Source: Adiantum capillus-veneris (Eukaryota; Streptophyta; Polypodiopsida; Polypodiales; Pteridaceae). From it: a stretch of DNA of 64,000 nucleotides. The stretch is from positions 89,161,384 to 89,225,383 of the forward strand of contig CM043944.1 of the NCBI GenBank assembly GCA_014529385.2, in the 5' to 3' direction. Both the position numbers and the translations under genes were made by a program. Positions 22,300 through 32,120 of this stretch are shown here, piece by piece (within the stretch, counting starts at the first letter, position 1; every line of letters begins with the position of its first letter). The notes beneath the pieces are model-generated. The model did not search any database, was not told the origin of the DNA, and saw only the letters and a list, made by a program, of their open reading frames with translations.

Positions 22300-22490
22300 A
22301 AGTGATAGTATCCTCATGCTGAAAAGAATATGAAAATGCCTTTGCGGTGGTAGATTTTGGAAAAGACAACAATTTTGAAGTTATTTTGGGGCTACCTTTT
22401 ATGTGTCAACTCAAAATGATTCAAGATTGAGACTATGACGATCTCTATTTACGAAAGAAGGGGGTCATAACCAAGGTGAACACCAAGGAC
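22300..22490 (+). pseudogene. Retropepsin-like coding segment, 5' part
   Basis: Plus-strand frame reads VVDFGKDNNFEVILGLPFMC and, after one TGA (TGG-like context), DYDDLYLRKKGVITKVNTKD. The ILGLPF pattern is that of gypsy/retropepsin-like proteins just after the protease core. The frame stops at the insertion at 22496 and resumes at 25125, so the gag-only LTR element split this gene. Confidence 0.55.
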
Positions 22491-22495
22491 CATAG

Positions 22496-22685
22496 TGTTA
22501 AAGTTCAGGCATCTCAAGTGAACTGCCGAGTGTGAACTGAGTACTTATTTTGTCTTTTAGGGATTTATTTCACTTATTTGTCAAAGTCTGGGTAGGGCAA
22601 TTTACCGAGGTTTCTTTATAAGAAACCCTCAGCCCCCATTGTATGATCATCTGTTATCTCATTGCCTTGGTTAATTGGTTCAGTG

Positions 22686-22744
<59 letters not shown>

Positions 22745-22779
22745 TTGGTCTACACGCTTTTGCATTGCCGACTTTGACA
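22496..22779 (+). repeat. 5' LTR of the gag-only element
   Basis: 284 bp, TGTTAAAG...TTTGACA, with (CT)n at 22688-22741. TATA-like tttataagaaa near 22615 is a candidate promoter. Confidence 0.9.
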
Positions 22780-23436
22780 TGGTATCAGAGCAAGAGACAT
22801 CATAGACCTTGGCGGAGCGAGGCGTCCCTGAGGAGAAGACGAAGAAGGGCTACCCTACGTTTTTAGATTTTTGTCCTGCTCTACTGCTAGCGTTTTTGGC
22901 AAAACCTGGCATTTTTGCAAACTACTGTAGCTTGCCCTCTGTTGAGTGTTGAATTCTGCCCTACTAGTTGCCAACGTTTTCCAACAACCTAGTGTTTTCT
23001 CCTTCTTTCCCAACACAAAGGATTCTGCAATGACCTACCTTCTTCTCAAAGCGAATCTGGCCAGCAGTGCTACCGTTTCAAAAAACGCACCATTTGCAAG
23101 AGTTCCACCTGTTGCGCTGCCCTCTTCTCAGCGTAAAAACCCACCCTGTTGCCTAGAATTTTGAAAACTCTACCTTGGTGTTTTTGAAGGAAATGAGCTA
23201 GTAGAGTTTTTGCAGGCCTACCATTTTTGAAGGAAACAACCCACGGCGGGGAGACCCAGGAGAAGGGCATCGAAGGAGGAGTTTTTGTGCGACAGTTTTG
23301 GTGCGGCAAAGAGGGATCTGCTAGAGCAGCGTGGGAGTGGCAAAGGAGGGAAGAACTTGGGCGGCTTGGGATTTGTGCGGCTAGATCTTAGAGTGCAAGA
23401 CGATACACACACCAAGAGTTTGCAACTTCATAATGG

Positions 23437-24290
23437 CTCCCCTTGCTCGAGCACGAATGACAAATTGAACAACAGAAACTATGATCATTGGAATTTGATT
23501 ATGTGGATTTGGTTCACTCAAAAAGGGTTATGGGATATTGTCGACGGCATGGAGCCTCGTCCCACGAGGGATTCCAACAACAGGTACACCCGCCTTCGAG
23601 ATGAAGAGCACCTCCAATCGTGTGTCGATTGAGATGCGTCCAATTCGAAGGCGATGTCGACCATTGCGGAATCTCTTACGAAGGACTTATCTCTAGCCAT
23701 TTAAACCTTGAAGATGCCATCCAAATGTGGTTCAAGCTTGTCGGAATGTTTGATAGATATTCAATGATGCGACCAGTCACCCTTCTTGGACAGTTATTTG
23801 AAATCCATTTTCCCCAAGGAAGTTCCATGAATCATTTCTGATGAAGATTAAATTTGTGCATGATCAACTGACAACTATGAAGAGTGTACTTACCAGTACC
23901 CACTAGCTATGTTGGTCCTTACGAAGTTGCCCACAGAGTATGAAATGGTGGCTAGAACCCTACGGCTACAAGTCACGAAGGAAAAGCTAGAATTTGATGA
24001 TCTCAACTCTTTTCTCATTGAGGAGGAAACCGTGTTGGTTAAGGCAAAATTCGGATTTCTGAGACGGTGGACACACATGGCGAGGCACATGCTGCTTCAA
24101 ATTACAGAAAAAGGACAAAGTACCGTTGTTATAAGTACGAAAAGCAAGTTCATTTGGCCAAGGATTGCAGATCCAAAGGCAAAGACAAAGATTTTGCAAA
24201 GGACAAAGGTAAAAGCAAACGAGAGGAGGACAACAGTGACAGTCACTCAGGGAAGGACAACAAAGAGGCTGCTAGTGTGATGACAACCAC
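23437..24290 (+). pseudogene. copia Gag of the gag-only element, broken
   Basis: The N-terminal Gag pattern is NNRNYDHWNLIMWIWFTQKG; later pieces in other frames include LVLTKLPTEYEMVARTLRLQ and a knuckle RCYKYEKQVHLAKDC. The knuckle's second Cys is Tyr, so zinc binding would fail. At least two frameshifts and several stops interrupt it. It ends in a Lys/Asp-rich tail (GKDKDFAKDKGKSKREEDNS). Confidence 0.75.
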
Positions 24291-24822
24291 ACTGGCATGG
24301 ATTCTCGCCTTCTAGTCACATACAGATTGGTGTCACCACTAGCTTCAGCTAGAGAGAGGCTTGTGAGTGGCAAAAAGAGGGGCATATAGTGCTCCCTGTG
24401 ATTGATTTGGACCCTTGTGTAGGAGTTCAAGTTATTGGTGTTTGGACTAGTAGGTTAGAGTTCAAGGAACATGCATCTAGTAGGGAACCAATTAGGCGTA
24501 TCAAAGACACTGTGGATGGCCGTGCGAATTCATTGTGGTTGGTCGGATCATGGACAGGATGTGTTCCAGAGTTCATTGTCGGAGTGTTATATTTTGGACT
24601 TGATATGTTCACAGTTAACGAATGGGGATTATTGGACGTAGACTTGTCTACAATTTAGATTTTTTACAGAGGCAACCGATGCTAAGATGGCATTTCTTTC
24701 AGGTACAAAGTTGAGGAGAGCAATACCAAGGTGTATCTAATAGTTCGCAATTGCTGTGTCCATGGTAGCTTCTTCATTGACTTGGTTTCACTATTGATGT
24801 CCACTATGAGCTAAAGAGAGGG

Positions 24823-25009
24823 TGTTAAAGTTTAGGCATCTCAAGTGAACTGCGAAATGTGAATGCAGTATTTATTTTGGTTTTTAGGAATTTATTTCAC
24901 TTTTTTGTCAAAGTTTGGGTAGGACAATTTACTAAGGTTTCTATATAAGAAACCCTCGGCCCCCATTGTTTTATCATCTATTATCTCATTGCCTTGGTTG
25001 ATTGGTTCA

Positions 25010-25075
<66 letters not shown>

Positions 25076-25119
25076 TTTCTCACCTTGGTCTACACGCTTC
25101 CGCATCACCAACTTTAACA
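24823..25119 (+). repeat. 3' LTR of the gag-only element
   Basis: 297 bp, with the CT tract at 25013-25070. Differs from the 5' LTR by scattered substitutions, so the insertion is not recent. Confidence 0.9.
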
Positions 25120-25124
25120 CATAT

Positions 25125-25745
25125 TTATAAGGACGTAAACCAAACTTCAATAGAACACTTTGTTGTAAGTTCAGATGAAGAAACACAATTACTTTCTTGG
25201 TTAGTGAAGGATGCTCACATTTGGATGTCCAAAGCATAAAAAATGCGGGAGTCTTAAAAAGAGGATTGCATTCTAGAGCATGTAGTAGAAGATGACTACT
25301 ACATGAAGGAACCATTTCCAAAGGAGTTGTTTAGACCTCTTGGGTGGGAGAAAATACTAGAGACTCTCGATGTCTGCAAAAATGACGTGACTAACACCAC
25401 ATTTGCGACAAAGATGGCTATGATATAAGACCCTTCCTAATGGTTTCGAATGTCTAAGGAGCTGAAAACCTTTCTAAAACTACTAAAACATAAATGATAA
25501 GAGATTGTAAACGAATAGTGGACGAGGTTTTTGTATGGGACCTTTCACACGATGATGAAGATGAATACCATGATTCAAGGAGCGAGGAATTAGGAAACAA
25601 TGCAAAATACAAACTCTCAGGTGATTCTGAACACAAGATTGCAAAAACAGAGGATGAGCCAATTTATTACGAGTTTCCTAACCAGAAAACGCCGAGACAA
25701 GAGAGATATCAGAGAAGGAAAAAAAAAACAAAAAAACAAAATTGA
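25125..25745 (+). pseudogene. Retropepsin-like gene, 3' part
   Basis: Continues the frame interrupted at 22490: YKDVNQTSIEHFVVSSDEET, LSWLVKDAHIWMSKA, then past stops KELFRPLGWEKILETLD. An 83-codon frame at 25494-25745 (RIVDEVFVWDLSHDDEDEYH, ending in a Lys/Arg-rich tail) may be its C-terminal segment. Acidic and charged composition. I recognise only the retropepsin-like start; the rest is unidentified. Confidence 0.45.
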
Positions 25746-25792
25746 GAAACAAATGCCAAAGCTGATGACCAAAATGCAATATATCCAGCTCG

Positions 25793-26074
25793 TGGAATTA
25801 GGGTTGCAGGAAAACACACATAGCTTGGAGAAGACGAAGGAAGCTCAAGGCACACAACAGAGAGTGTAAGTGTGCAATGGAAAAATAGATAGCCCTAGAG
25901 TGATGGGCATATATACAATGCACGGGGGAAAAAACCTCCTAGTGAGGGAAAAAATGCCCCAACGATCCTAAGTGTGTTCACACACATCACTACCACATGT
26001 ATATGGTACATAGTCCGAGTCTCAAGACAACATAGTCCGAGAGCTGGCACATAGTCCGAGTCTCAAGACAACAA
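25793..26074 (-). repeat. Copia LTR fragment plus short tandem repeat
   Basis: 25793-26005 matches the LTR fragment at 13296-13515. It is followed by three copies of catagtccgag, two of them with tctcaagacaac (26009-26074). Confidence 0.6.
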
Positions 26075-26079
26075 GCTAA

Positions 26080-28612
26080 CATCAGAGGCCAATGTGGCAG
26101 GTAAAGTAGAGCAAGATGCTCTAATTATCTCATTAGACAATGTGTCTAATTCTTGGATAGTAGTCCGGGGCTTCATTCCATGTGACACCACACAAGCAAC
26201 ATTTCCAAGATTACACCAAAAGTAATTTTGGATATACTTGGGAGATGATGAAGCTTGTGAAATTGTCAGCAAAGGTACAATTTTTGTCAAAATTGCTAAT
26301 GGAAATGAATGGAAGCTTAAAGATGTTGGACGATGAAGGTCACAACATTGCATCCGAAAACAAACGGTGGAAGATCTCAAAGGGATCTTTGGTGGTTTCC
26401 AAAGGAGAAAAGTTTGGTATACTTTACTTGTGTAATGTCAGCTTGCAATCTTCAGCTTGATCAATAGCTACAGAAGTCAACAGTGCGGTGTGGCACTACC
26501 GGCTTGGGCATACGAGTGCCAAAGGATTGCAAATCCTTTAAACAAAGAAGCTTCTACCAGGTTTGAAAGAAGTGGAATTATAGTTTTGTGAAGATTTTGT
26601 TTATGGTAAACAAAAGAGGGTAAAATTTCAAAAATCGGGAAATGAAAGAAAAAATAAAAAACTTGAAATGGTTCATTCTGATGTTTGGGGTCTTGCAAGT
26701 ACACCATCACTTGGTGGCTCATCGTACTATGTGACATTTGTAGACGATGTGACTAGCAAAACATGGGTTTATGTCATGAAGAATATATCCAATGTGTTTT
26801 CCATATTTCAAAGATGGAAAGCCTTTATGGAGAATGAAACAAGTACCAAGGTTAAATGCCTCAGATCCCACAATGGAGGTGAATATTGCAGCCAAGATTT
26901 TGAAAGCTTTTGTGATAGCAATGGCATTTGGATGCAAAAGAGAACCCCAAGGACACCTCAACAAAATGGGATTTTGGAAAGGATGAACAAGACAATCATG
27001 GAGCGAGCACAAAGCATGCGACTACATGCAGGCCTACTGCTTGAGCTTTGGGTGGAAGCAGTAAGTACGTCTATGTACTTAATCACTTGGTCACCCTAAA
27101 CGACATTGAATGGGGGAGTTCTAGAGGAGGCGTGGACAGGTAAACTGGTGAACTATTCATTTCTCAAAGTGTTTGGGTGCGAGGCTTTCATGCACATAGA
27201 TAGAAGCCTAAGGTCAAAGCTAGATTCAAAGTCCAAAAAGTGTTTTTTCATCGGCTATGGAGAAGGTGACTTTGGGTATCGTCTATGGAATCCTAAAGAT
27301 GGTAAAATCTTTAGGAGTATGGATGTAATTTTTAACGAACAAAATATCTACAAAGATTACTTGGAAAGAAAACAAACAAAAGAAACAGGTAATGAGTATA
27401 TGGAGCTTGAGGACAGTATAAGACTCAAGGAGTGCAAACGGTGACAACGTACAACAACGTCAACCAAATGAGGAGACTCAACCTATTCCCCAAAGATCTA
27501 CAAGAGCAAGTAGACCTCCAGAAAGGTTTATTCCTTCCTTCAACCATCTCTTGATCTCAGATTCTGGAGAGGCGGAATAATAGGAGGAAGCTATGCAACA
27601 CCAATCTAAAGAAGAATGGATAAAGAACATGCAAGTGGAGATGGACCCATTCCATTGCAACCAAACATGGGAGTTGATTGAGTTTCCTAAAGGTAAGCGG
27701 GCACTTTAGAACAAATGGGTGTACAATGAAGGAAGAAGAAGGTGGGAAGAAAAGGTACAAGTCTAGGCTTGTGGTAAAAGGGTTTTCTCAAAAGAAAGGC
27801 ATTGGCTTCAATAAAATATTTTCTCCTGTTGTAAAAATGAGCTCAATTCCGCTTTTCTTAAGCCTTGTGGCTGTTCATGATGTAAATCTTGAGCAAATGG
27901 ATGTAAATACGACATTCCCTCATGGTGACTTTGAGGAGGAAATTAACATGCTTCAACCAAAGGGGTATGAAGTAAATGGTAAGGAGAAAATGGTTTGTAG
28001 ATTAAAGAAGAGCTTGTATGGTTTAAAGCAAGCATCAAGATAGTGGTACTTGAAGTTTAATCGATGGATTTTGGATCATGGATTCACAAGATGCAACTCA
28101 GATCACTGCGTCTACACAAAGAATTTGGCAAGTGGGAAGTTTATCATCCTAATGTTGTATGCTGATGACATGCTGATTGCAAATGCTTACATGTAGGACA
28201 TCAAAGACCTAAAACTGGATTTATCTAGATATTTTCCAATGAAAGATTTAGGTGCTGCAAAGAGAATACTTGGTATGAAGATATCAAGGGACAGGACAAA
28301 GAAGATAATAAAATTATCTCTAGAGTCTACATCAAGAAGGTACTAGAAAGGTTTGAAATCCAAAATGCAAAAACGATTTCTACACCTTTGGCTGGTCATT
28401 GTAAACTAACGAAGGATATGTGTCCAAAGATACGAGAGGACATAGCCTAGATGTTTAAAGTTCCATATGCTGCAATGGTAGGTTGCCTTATGTATGCTAT
28501 AGTCTGGACAAGGCCAGACATTGCACATGCAGTAGGAGTTGTAAGTAGGTTCCGTGACAAGAGCATTGGCAAGCCGTGAAGTGGATACTTAGGTATCTGA
28601 AAGGGACAACCA
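26080..28612 (+). pseudogene. Copia-1 Pol: protease, integrase and reverse transcriptase
   Basis: In order on the plus strand: decayed protease region (ISLDNVSNSWIV, then DDEACEIVSKGT); pre-integrase (VWHYRLGHTS-like text in shifted frame); integrase core with MVHSDVWG, CLRSHNGGEY and TPQQNGILERMN (D, D/N, E region; the second Asp lies in a changed SHNGG context); then 27106-27444; then reverse transcriptase with YKSRLVVKGFSQKK, DVNTTFPHGDFEEEI, KKSLYGLKQASR and the catalytic LYADDMLIAN near 28160. Stops (for example after ASR and at AYM) and frameshifts disable it. RNase H begins near 28480 and is cut at 28617. Confidence 0.85.
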
Positions 28613-28617
28613 CAAAT
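28613..28617 (+). repeat. Target-site duplication of Copia-2, left copy (caaat)
   Basis: Identical to 41733-41737. Five bases is the usual copia target duplication. Confidence 0.9.
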
Positions 28618-28784
28618 TGAAGGAGTACGAGCAGAAGGAGTACGAGAAAATTGAAGGTGAACTCACTCTACTGTAATGTGTAGAAATAGTGAGTTCTTAT
28701 TAAGTTTTTACAAAAGAATATGTGTACATACCTGGCGGCCCGCCCACTTACCTGGGCGACCACATTGGGCTTTATACCCCAACA
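28618..28784 (-). repeat. 3' LTR of Copia-2
   Basis: 167 bp; TGTTGGGG...CTTCA on the minus strand. Shorter than the 5' LTR (192 bp) because of a small deletion and rearrangement near 28635-28655. Confidence 0.9.
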
Positions 28785-28884
28785 ACCTCCCACTTAAAGT
28801 CCAATGTGGTACTTTAAGTGTGAGAGAAGCTACTATACAAGCTAATATACAAGAGATGTAGAGAAGTGATGTACTACCCTACAC

Positions 28885-29602
28885 CTAACTGCTTGCGAAA
28901 ATGCGCAAAGCTCTCTGAGGGAAGTCCTTAAATTGTAAGTAGATCAGCAATATTTTCTGTGGTGTGAACTTTGACAAGCTGAAGTTGCTTATCCTTGAGA
29001 ATTTCCCTGATGAAATGATACTTGATATCCACATGCTTTGTCTTTGAGTGATAAACTGGATTGTGAGCCAATTGTATAGCACTTTGACTATCACAATATA
29101 ACACAGGCATCCCTTCTTTGATTCACAAATTTGTTAGTAGTCGATTAAGCCAAATTGATTCTTTGCATGCCTCTGATGCTGCAACATATTCAGCCTCTGT
29201 AGTAGACTGAGTAACATAATCTTGTAATCTAGAACGCCATGATACTGCTCCACCAGCCAATGCAAAGACATACCCTGACGTAGACCTTTGGTTGTCTAAG
29301 TCACCTGCATAATCTGAGTCTGTAAAACCCTTTACACTTAGCTCCTAACTCCCATAGCATATACGCATACTCTTTGTAGCTTTCAGGTATCTCAATATTC
29401 CTTTCACTGTCTCCCAATGTTTCTTGCCTGGGTTTGACATGTATCGACTTACTACTCCCACTGCAAATGCAATGTCTGGGCGAGTAGCAATCATTGCATA
29501 CATCAAACTACCCATTGTAGACGCATATGGAATCTTATCCATTTCAGCCTGTTTTTCCTCAGACACAGGACAATCTTGTTTGCTAAGTTTCACATATGGT
29601 GG
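28885..29602 (-). pseudogene. Copia-2 Pol, RNase H end
   Basis: Continues from the gypsy insertion: YVKLSKQDCPVSEEKQ, SLMYAMIATRPDIAFAVG, one stop after CYGS, DSDYAGDLDNQRSTSGYVF, STTEAEYVAASEACKE, then CDSQSAIQLAHNPVYHSKTK and HVDIKYHFIRE. These are the copia RNase H acidic motifs (D, E, D). Stops follow LLTNL and LLTI. RNase H would degrade the RNA strand of the reverse-transcription hybrid. Confidence 0.88.
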
Positions 29603-29674
29603 TGACGGGAGCAAAGCGAACCCCGAACCCCGACGGCCTCTAAAACACCGGGGACAGAATGGCGCGCCTCGTCA
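29603..29674 (+). repeat. Left terminal inverted repeat of the gypsy element
   Basis: TGACGGGAGC...CCTCGTCA, 72 bp. Its reverse complement matches 37186-37263 with about four substitutions and a 6-base difference near the inner end. It directly precedes the primer site. Confidence 0.9.
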
Positions 29675-29694
29675 TTTGGTGCCCCCACTGAGGA
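29675..29694 (+). other. Gypsy primer-binding site
   Basis: TTTGGTGCCCCCACTGAGGA has the TGGTGCC-type start seen in plant gypsy elements and lies immediately after the inverted repeat. The priming tRNA was not identified. Confidence 0.65.
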
Positions 29695-29747
29695 TCTTTT
29701 CATGAAACCCTTCAGTTTACAAGACTGAAACCCCTAAACTATTGTGA

Positions 29748-30212
29748 ATGGATGAATGGCTAGCAGGATTTGCTAATTGGACGACAGAAGAAGAAGAGCT
29801 CCAAGCACAACTAGACGAACTCCGCATCTCCATCGAAGCTCGAGTGCCAGGCGTAACGGTAATCGATTTGCAGTGGGAGAGTCAACCAACACGCCAAACC
29901 CAGTGGATATACATAGGCCAAGTGCCAAGAAGAATAAGGAGAAGGTCGAAACCATGTCCGCAACCTACAACCAATGCACAACAACAAAATGGAAGGAGCT
30001 CTACACAATAGAGAATCAACACTATTCTACTTTGAGAATCGGGTAACTCAAGTCACCGAGGTAATTATCACAGTCAGTTTTCAAGTCGCACCTGATGCTG
30101 CAGCACACATAACGGAATCATTGGCTCACACTCTCACTAGAGAAACTAGGGATCTACTGAGTTTGTTTCAGGAAAGAACACCACCCTCTCCCACAAGCTT
30201 GGACAGTGACTA
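29748..30212 (+). pseudogene. ORF upstream of gypsy gag (Tat-type extra ORF), broken
   Basis: A frame from 29748 (MDEWLAGFANWTTEEEELQA, LDELRISIEARVPG) and a second from about 30006 in another frame (RVTQVTEVIITVSFQVAPDA, ESLAHTLTRETRDLLSLFQE) look like one frameshifted gene. Both halves are helix-prone and coding-like. Ogre/Tat elements often carry an extra ORF here, with unknown function. Alternatively it is a divergent Gag N-terminus. Confidence 0.5.
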
Positions 30213-30532
30213 AGCACCTCTAAGCTTCACATGAATCAGTACAACCTACCTCAAGACAGATCACACATACCAACACGTGTACGCTCAATCAAGGTAATAC
30301 TGGATTTGAAGGCTCACTACCAGCACGTCATTGACACCATGCTGGGTGGGGAGCGATTTTTTGAGGTTCTGGCATCAGATCAACCATTTGTCCTACCTTT
30401 GGTACAAGGCAATGTACCGTTTGAAATTTTAATCTATGTCCTAGTATAAGAGGGTATACACGCCTCCTTGTAAAGAAGAAAAAAACTTTTTCAAGTTAAG
30501 CAGTGTGTCTTTCTAGCTCTCTCTCAGTAATC

Positions 30533-32120
30533 ATGGCAAGTGTAGCATTTCCAACATTTAAAGGAAAGAAGGAGGAGGATTTGGTAACAGACTTCCTAGA
30601 TGACTTTGAAATAGCATGTGCAGTGAGCAACAAAGATACGGATGAATCCCGGGTTAGAATCTTTAAGCATCTCATGAAGCTAGAAGCTAGATCATGGTAC
30701 AATGCACTTCCACAAGCAACCAAGGATGACTGGGAACCCTTAAAAACCGCTTTTAAGAGGCACTTTGGGGGAGGTACCACTTCAGAAAAGTTGTGGGACA
30801 AGTTGAGAGACTTGAAGCAGGAGGGTCTTTTAGAATATGCCACCTATGAGTCCAAATTCGTGGATTTGTGGGAACGGTGGGTTGAGTCACTGGCAAGGGG
30901 AGAAGCTGCACCCGATTTTCTAAAAAAAGATCGGTTCACACATGGCTTATGGCCGGTTCTCAAGGAGAAGGTGAAAGGTAGATTCCCGGCTACGTACGAG
31001 TTAGCCGTTGAGATTGCTCGCCTTAAGGACAAGAAGCTGCGAATGAAAGCCAAAGAAACCGAGTCAACAGAAACAACAACATCACGTTGACCAGCAACTA
31101 CGACAACCACCATTCCACCACCACCACCGGCTCTTGGGGTAAGAGATGACCAACAAGATATGTTGGCCCATATTACTGACCAACTGCAGAATTTTTCTGT
31201 CCACTTAATACAGCAAGGGAGGAGTCAAGAAAGAGATCAAGACCCTGGAAGAGCACGGCGACAAAACAGGGAGTATCATTGCTACAACTGTAGAGAAGAC
31301 GGTCACGGTATGTACTACTGTCCCAAACCACGACAAAACTATAATAGAGGAGGTAGGAGGAACCAATTGTCACCCCCTAGAGAAAGAACACCCCCACCCC
31401 GAGCACCACCCCCACCAACACAAATTCTACGTCCACCCCAGACACCACTACAAGCATCCATCCCACCTCTTCCACCAGCCCCACCACCTGATCGCCCTGT
31501 AAACATCATAAGGCTAGAAGAGAAAGGAAAAGCCGTAGTAGTGGATCCACCCAGAGCAAAGGAGAGGGACAAGGGTAAGGAGAAGGTAACCTTTTTAGAA
31601 CCACTTGAAGCCATGACTGTGAAAAGAGCTAGGAGGGAGAAAGCTACACAATCAGATGATGAGAGAAGCATGAGAGGAGAAACTAGCAAGAGGCCATCCA
31701 GGCCACGACAGAAATTGGGCATCACTGACTTCCAGCTAGGGAAAAGTTCTAAGCCCTATGATCTAACATTGGATGTGGCAGAGCAAGGACCGAAGATTAC
31801 ATGGCCACAGCTGCTACATCTTGTACCTAAAGTAAGGCGACAATGGTCTAAAATGGTAAGTACAAGACGCTCCAAAACAAAGGTAGCTGGAGCAATTTCG
31901 GGATGCAACATGGATGACATCCTTCCAATTGTCGACGTAAACATAAAAGGGAAGAGGGTTGGAAACACCTACATTGATGGAGGTGCACAAATCTGTGTAA
32001 TGAGCGAATCTATGATGCTTCGATTAGGGCTTGAGGTTGACAGGCCTTCTCCATGCAAGGCAAAGATGGCAAACAATGCAAAAGTAAAGTGGGGAGGGCT
32101 ATCCACTAATTTTGGGAAGG
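30533..32120 (+). pseudogene. Gypsy Gag-protease, one in-frame TGA
   Basis: ATG at 30533 opens MASVAFPTFKGKKEEDLVTD. The Gag core has EARSWYNALPQATKDDWEPL and FKRHFGG. The frame meets one TGA (31088-31090, CGA-like context) and continues to a zinc knuckle CYNCREDGHGMYYC, a Pro-rich stretch, a Lys/Glu-rich stretch and the protease active site NTYIDGGAQICVMSESMM (near 31960-32010; the usual DSG/DTG is DGG). A -1 shift near 32110 is needed to enter the GRPWL frame. Gag builds the particle and the protease cuts the polyprotein. Confidence 0.85.

Larger units (their letters stand above)
22496..25119 (+). mobile_element. Complete gag-only LTR retrotransposon (TR-GAG type)
   Basis: A 2.6-kb unit with LTRs at 22496-22779 and 24823-25119, a primer site directly after the first LTR (tggtatcagagcaag, 22780), a gag pseudogene (23437-24290) and a purine-rich tract (gctaaagagaggg) directly before the second LTR. 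Flanking pentamers are catag and catat, one mismatch from a perfect target duplication, and the host coding frame on the two sides joins up. It has no pol genes and would depend on another copia element. Both LTRs hold a long CT microsatellite at the same position. Confidence 0.9.
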
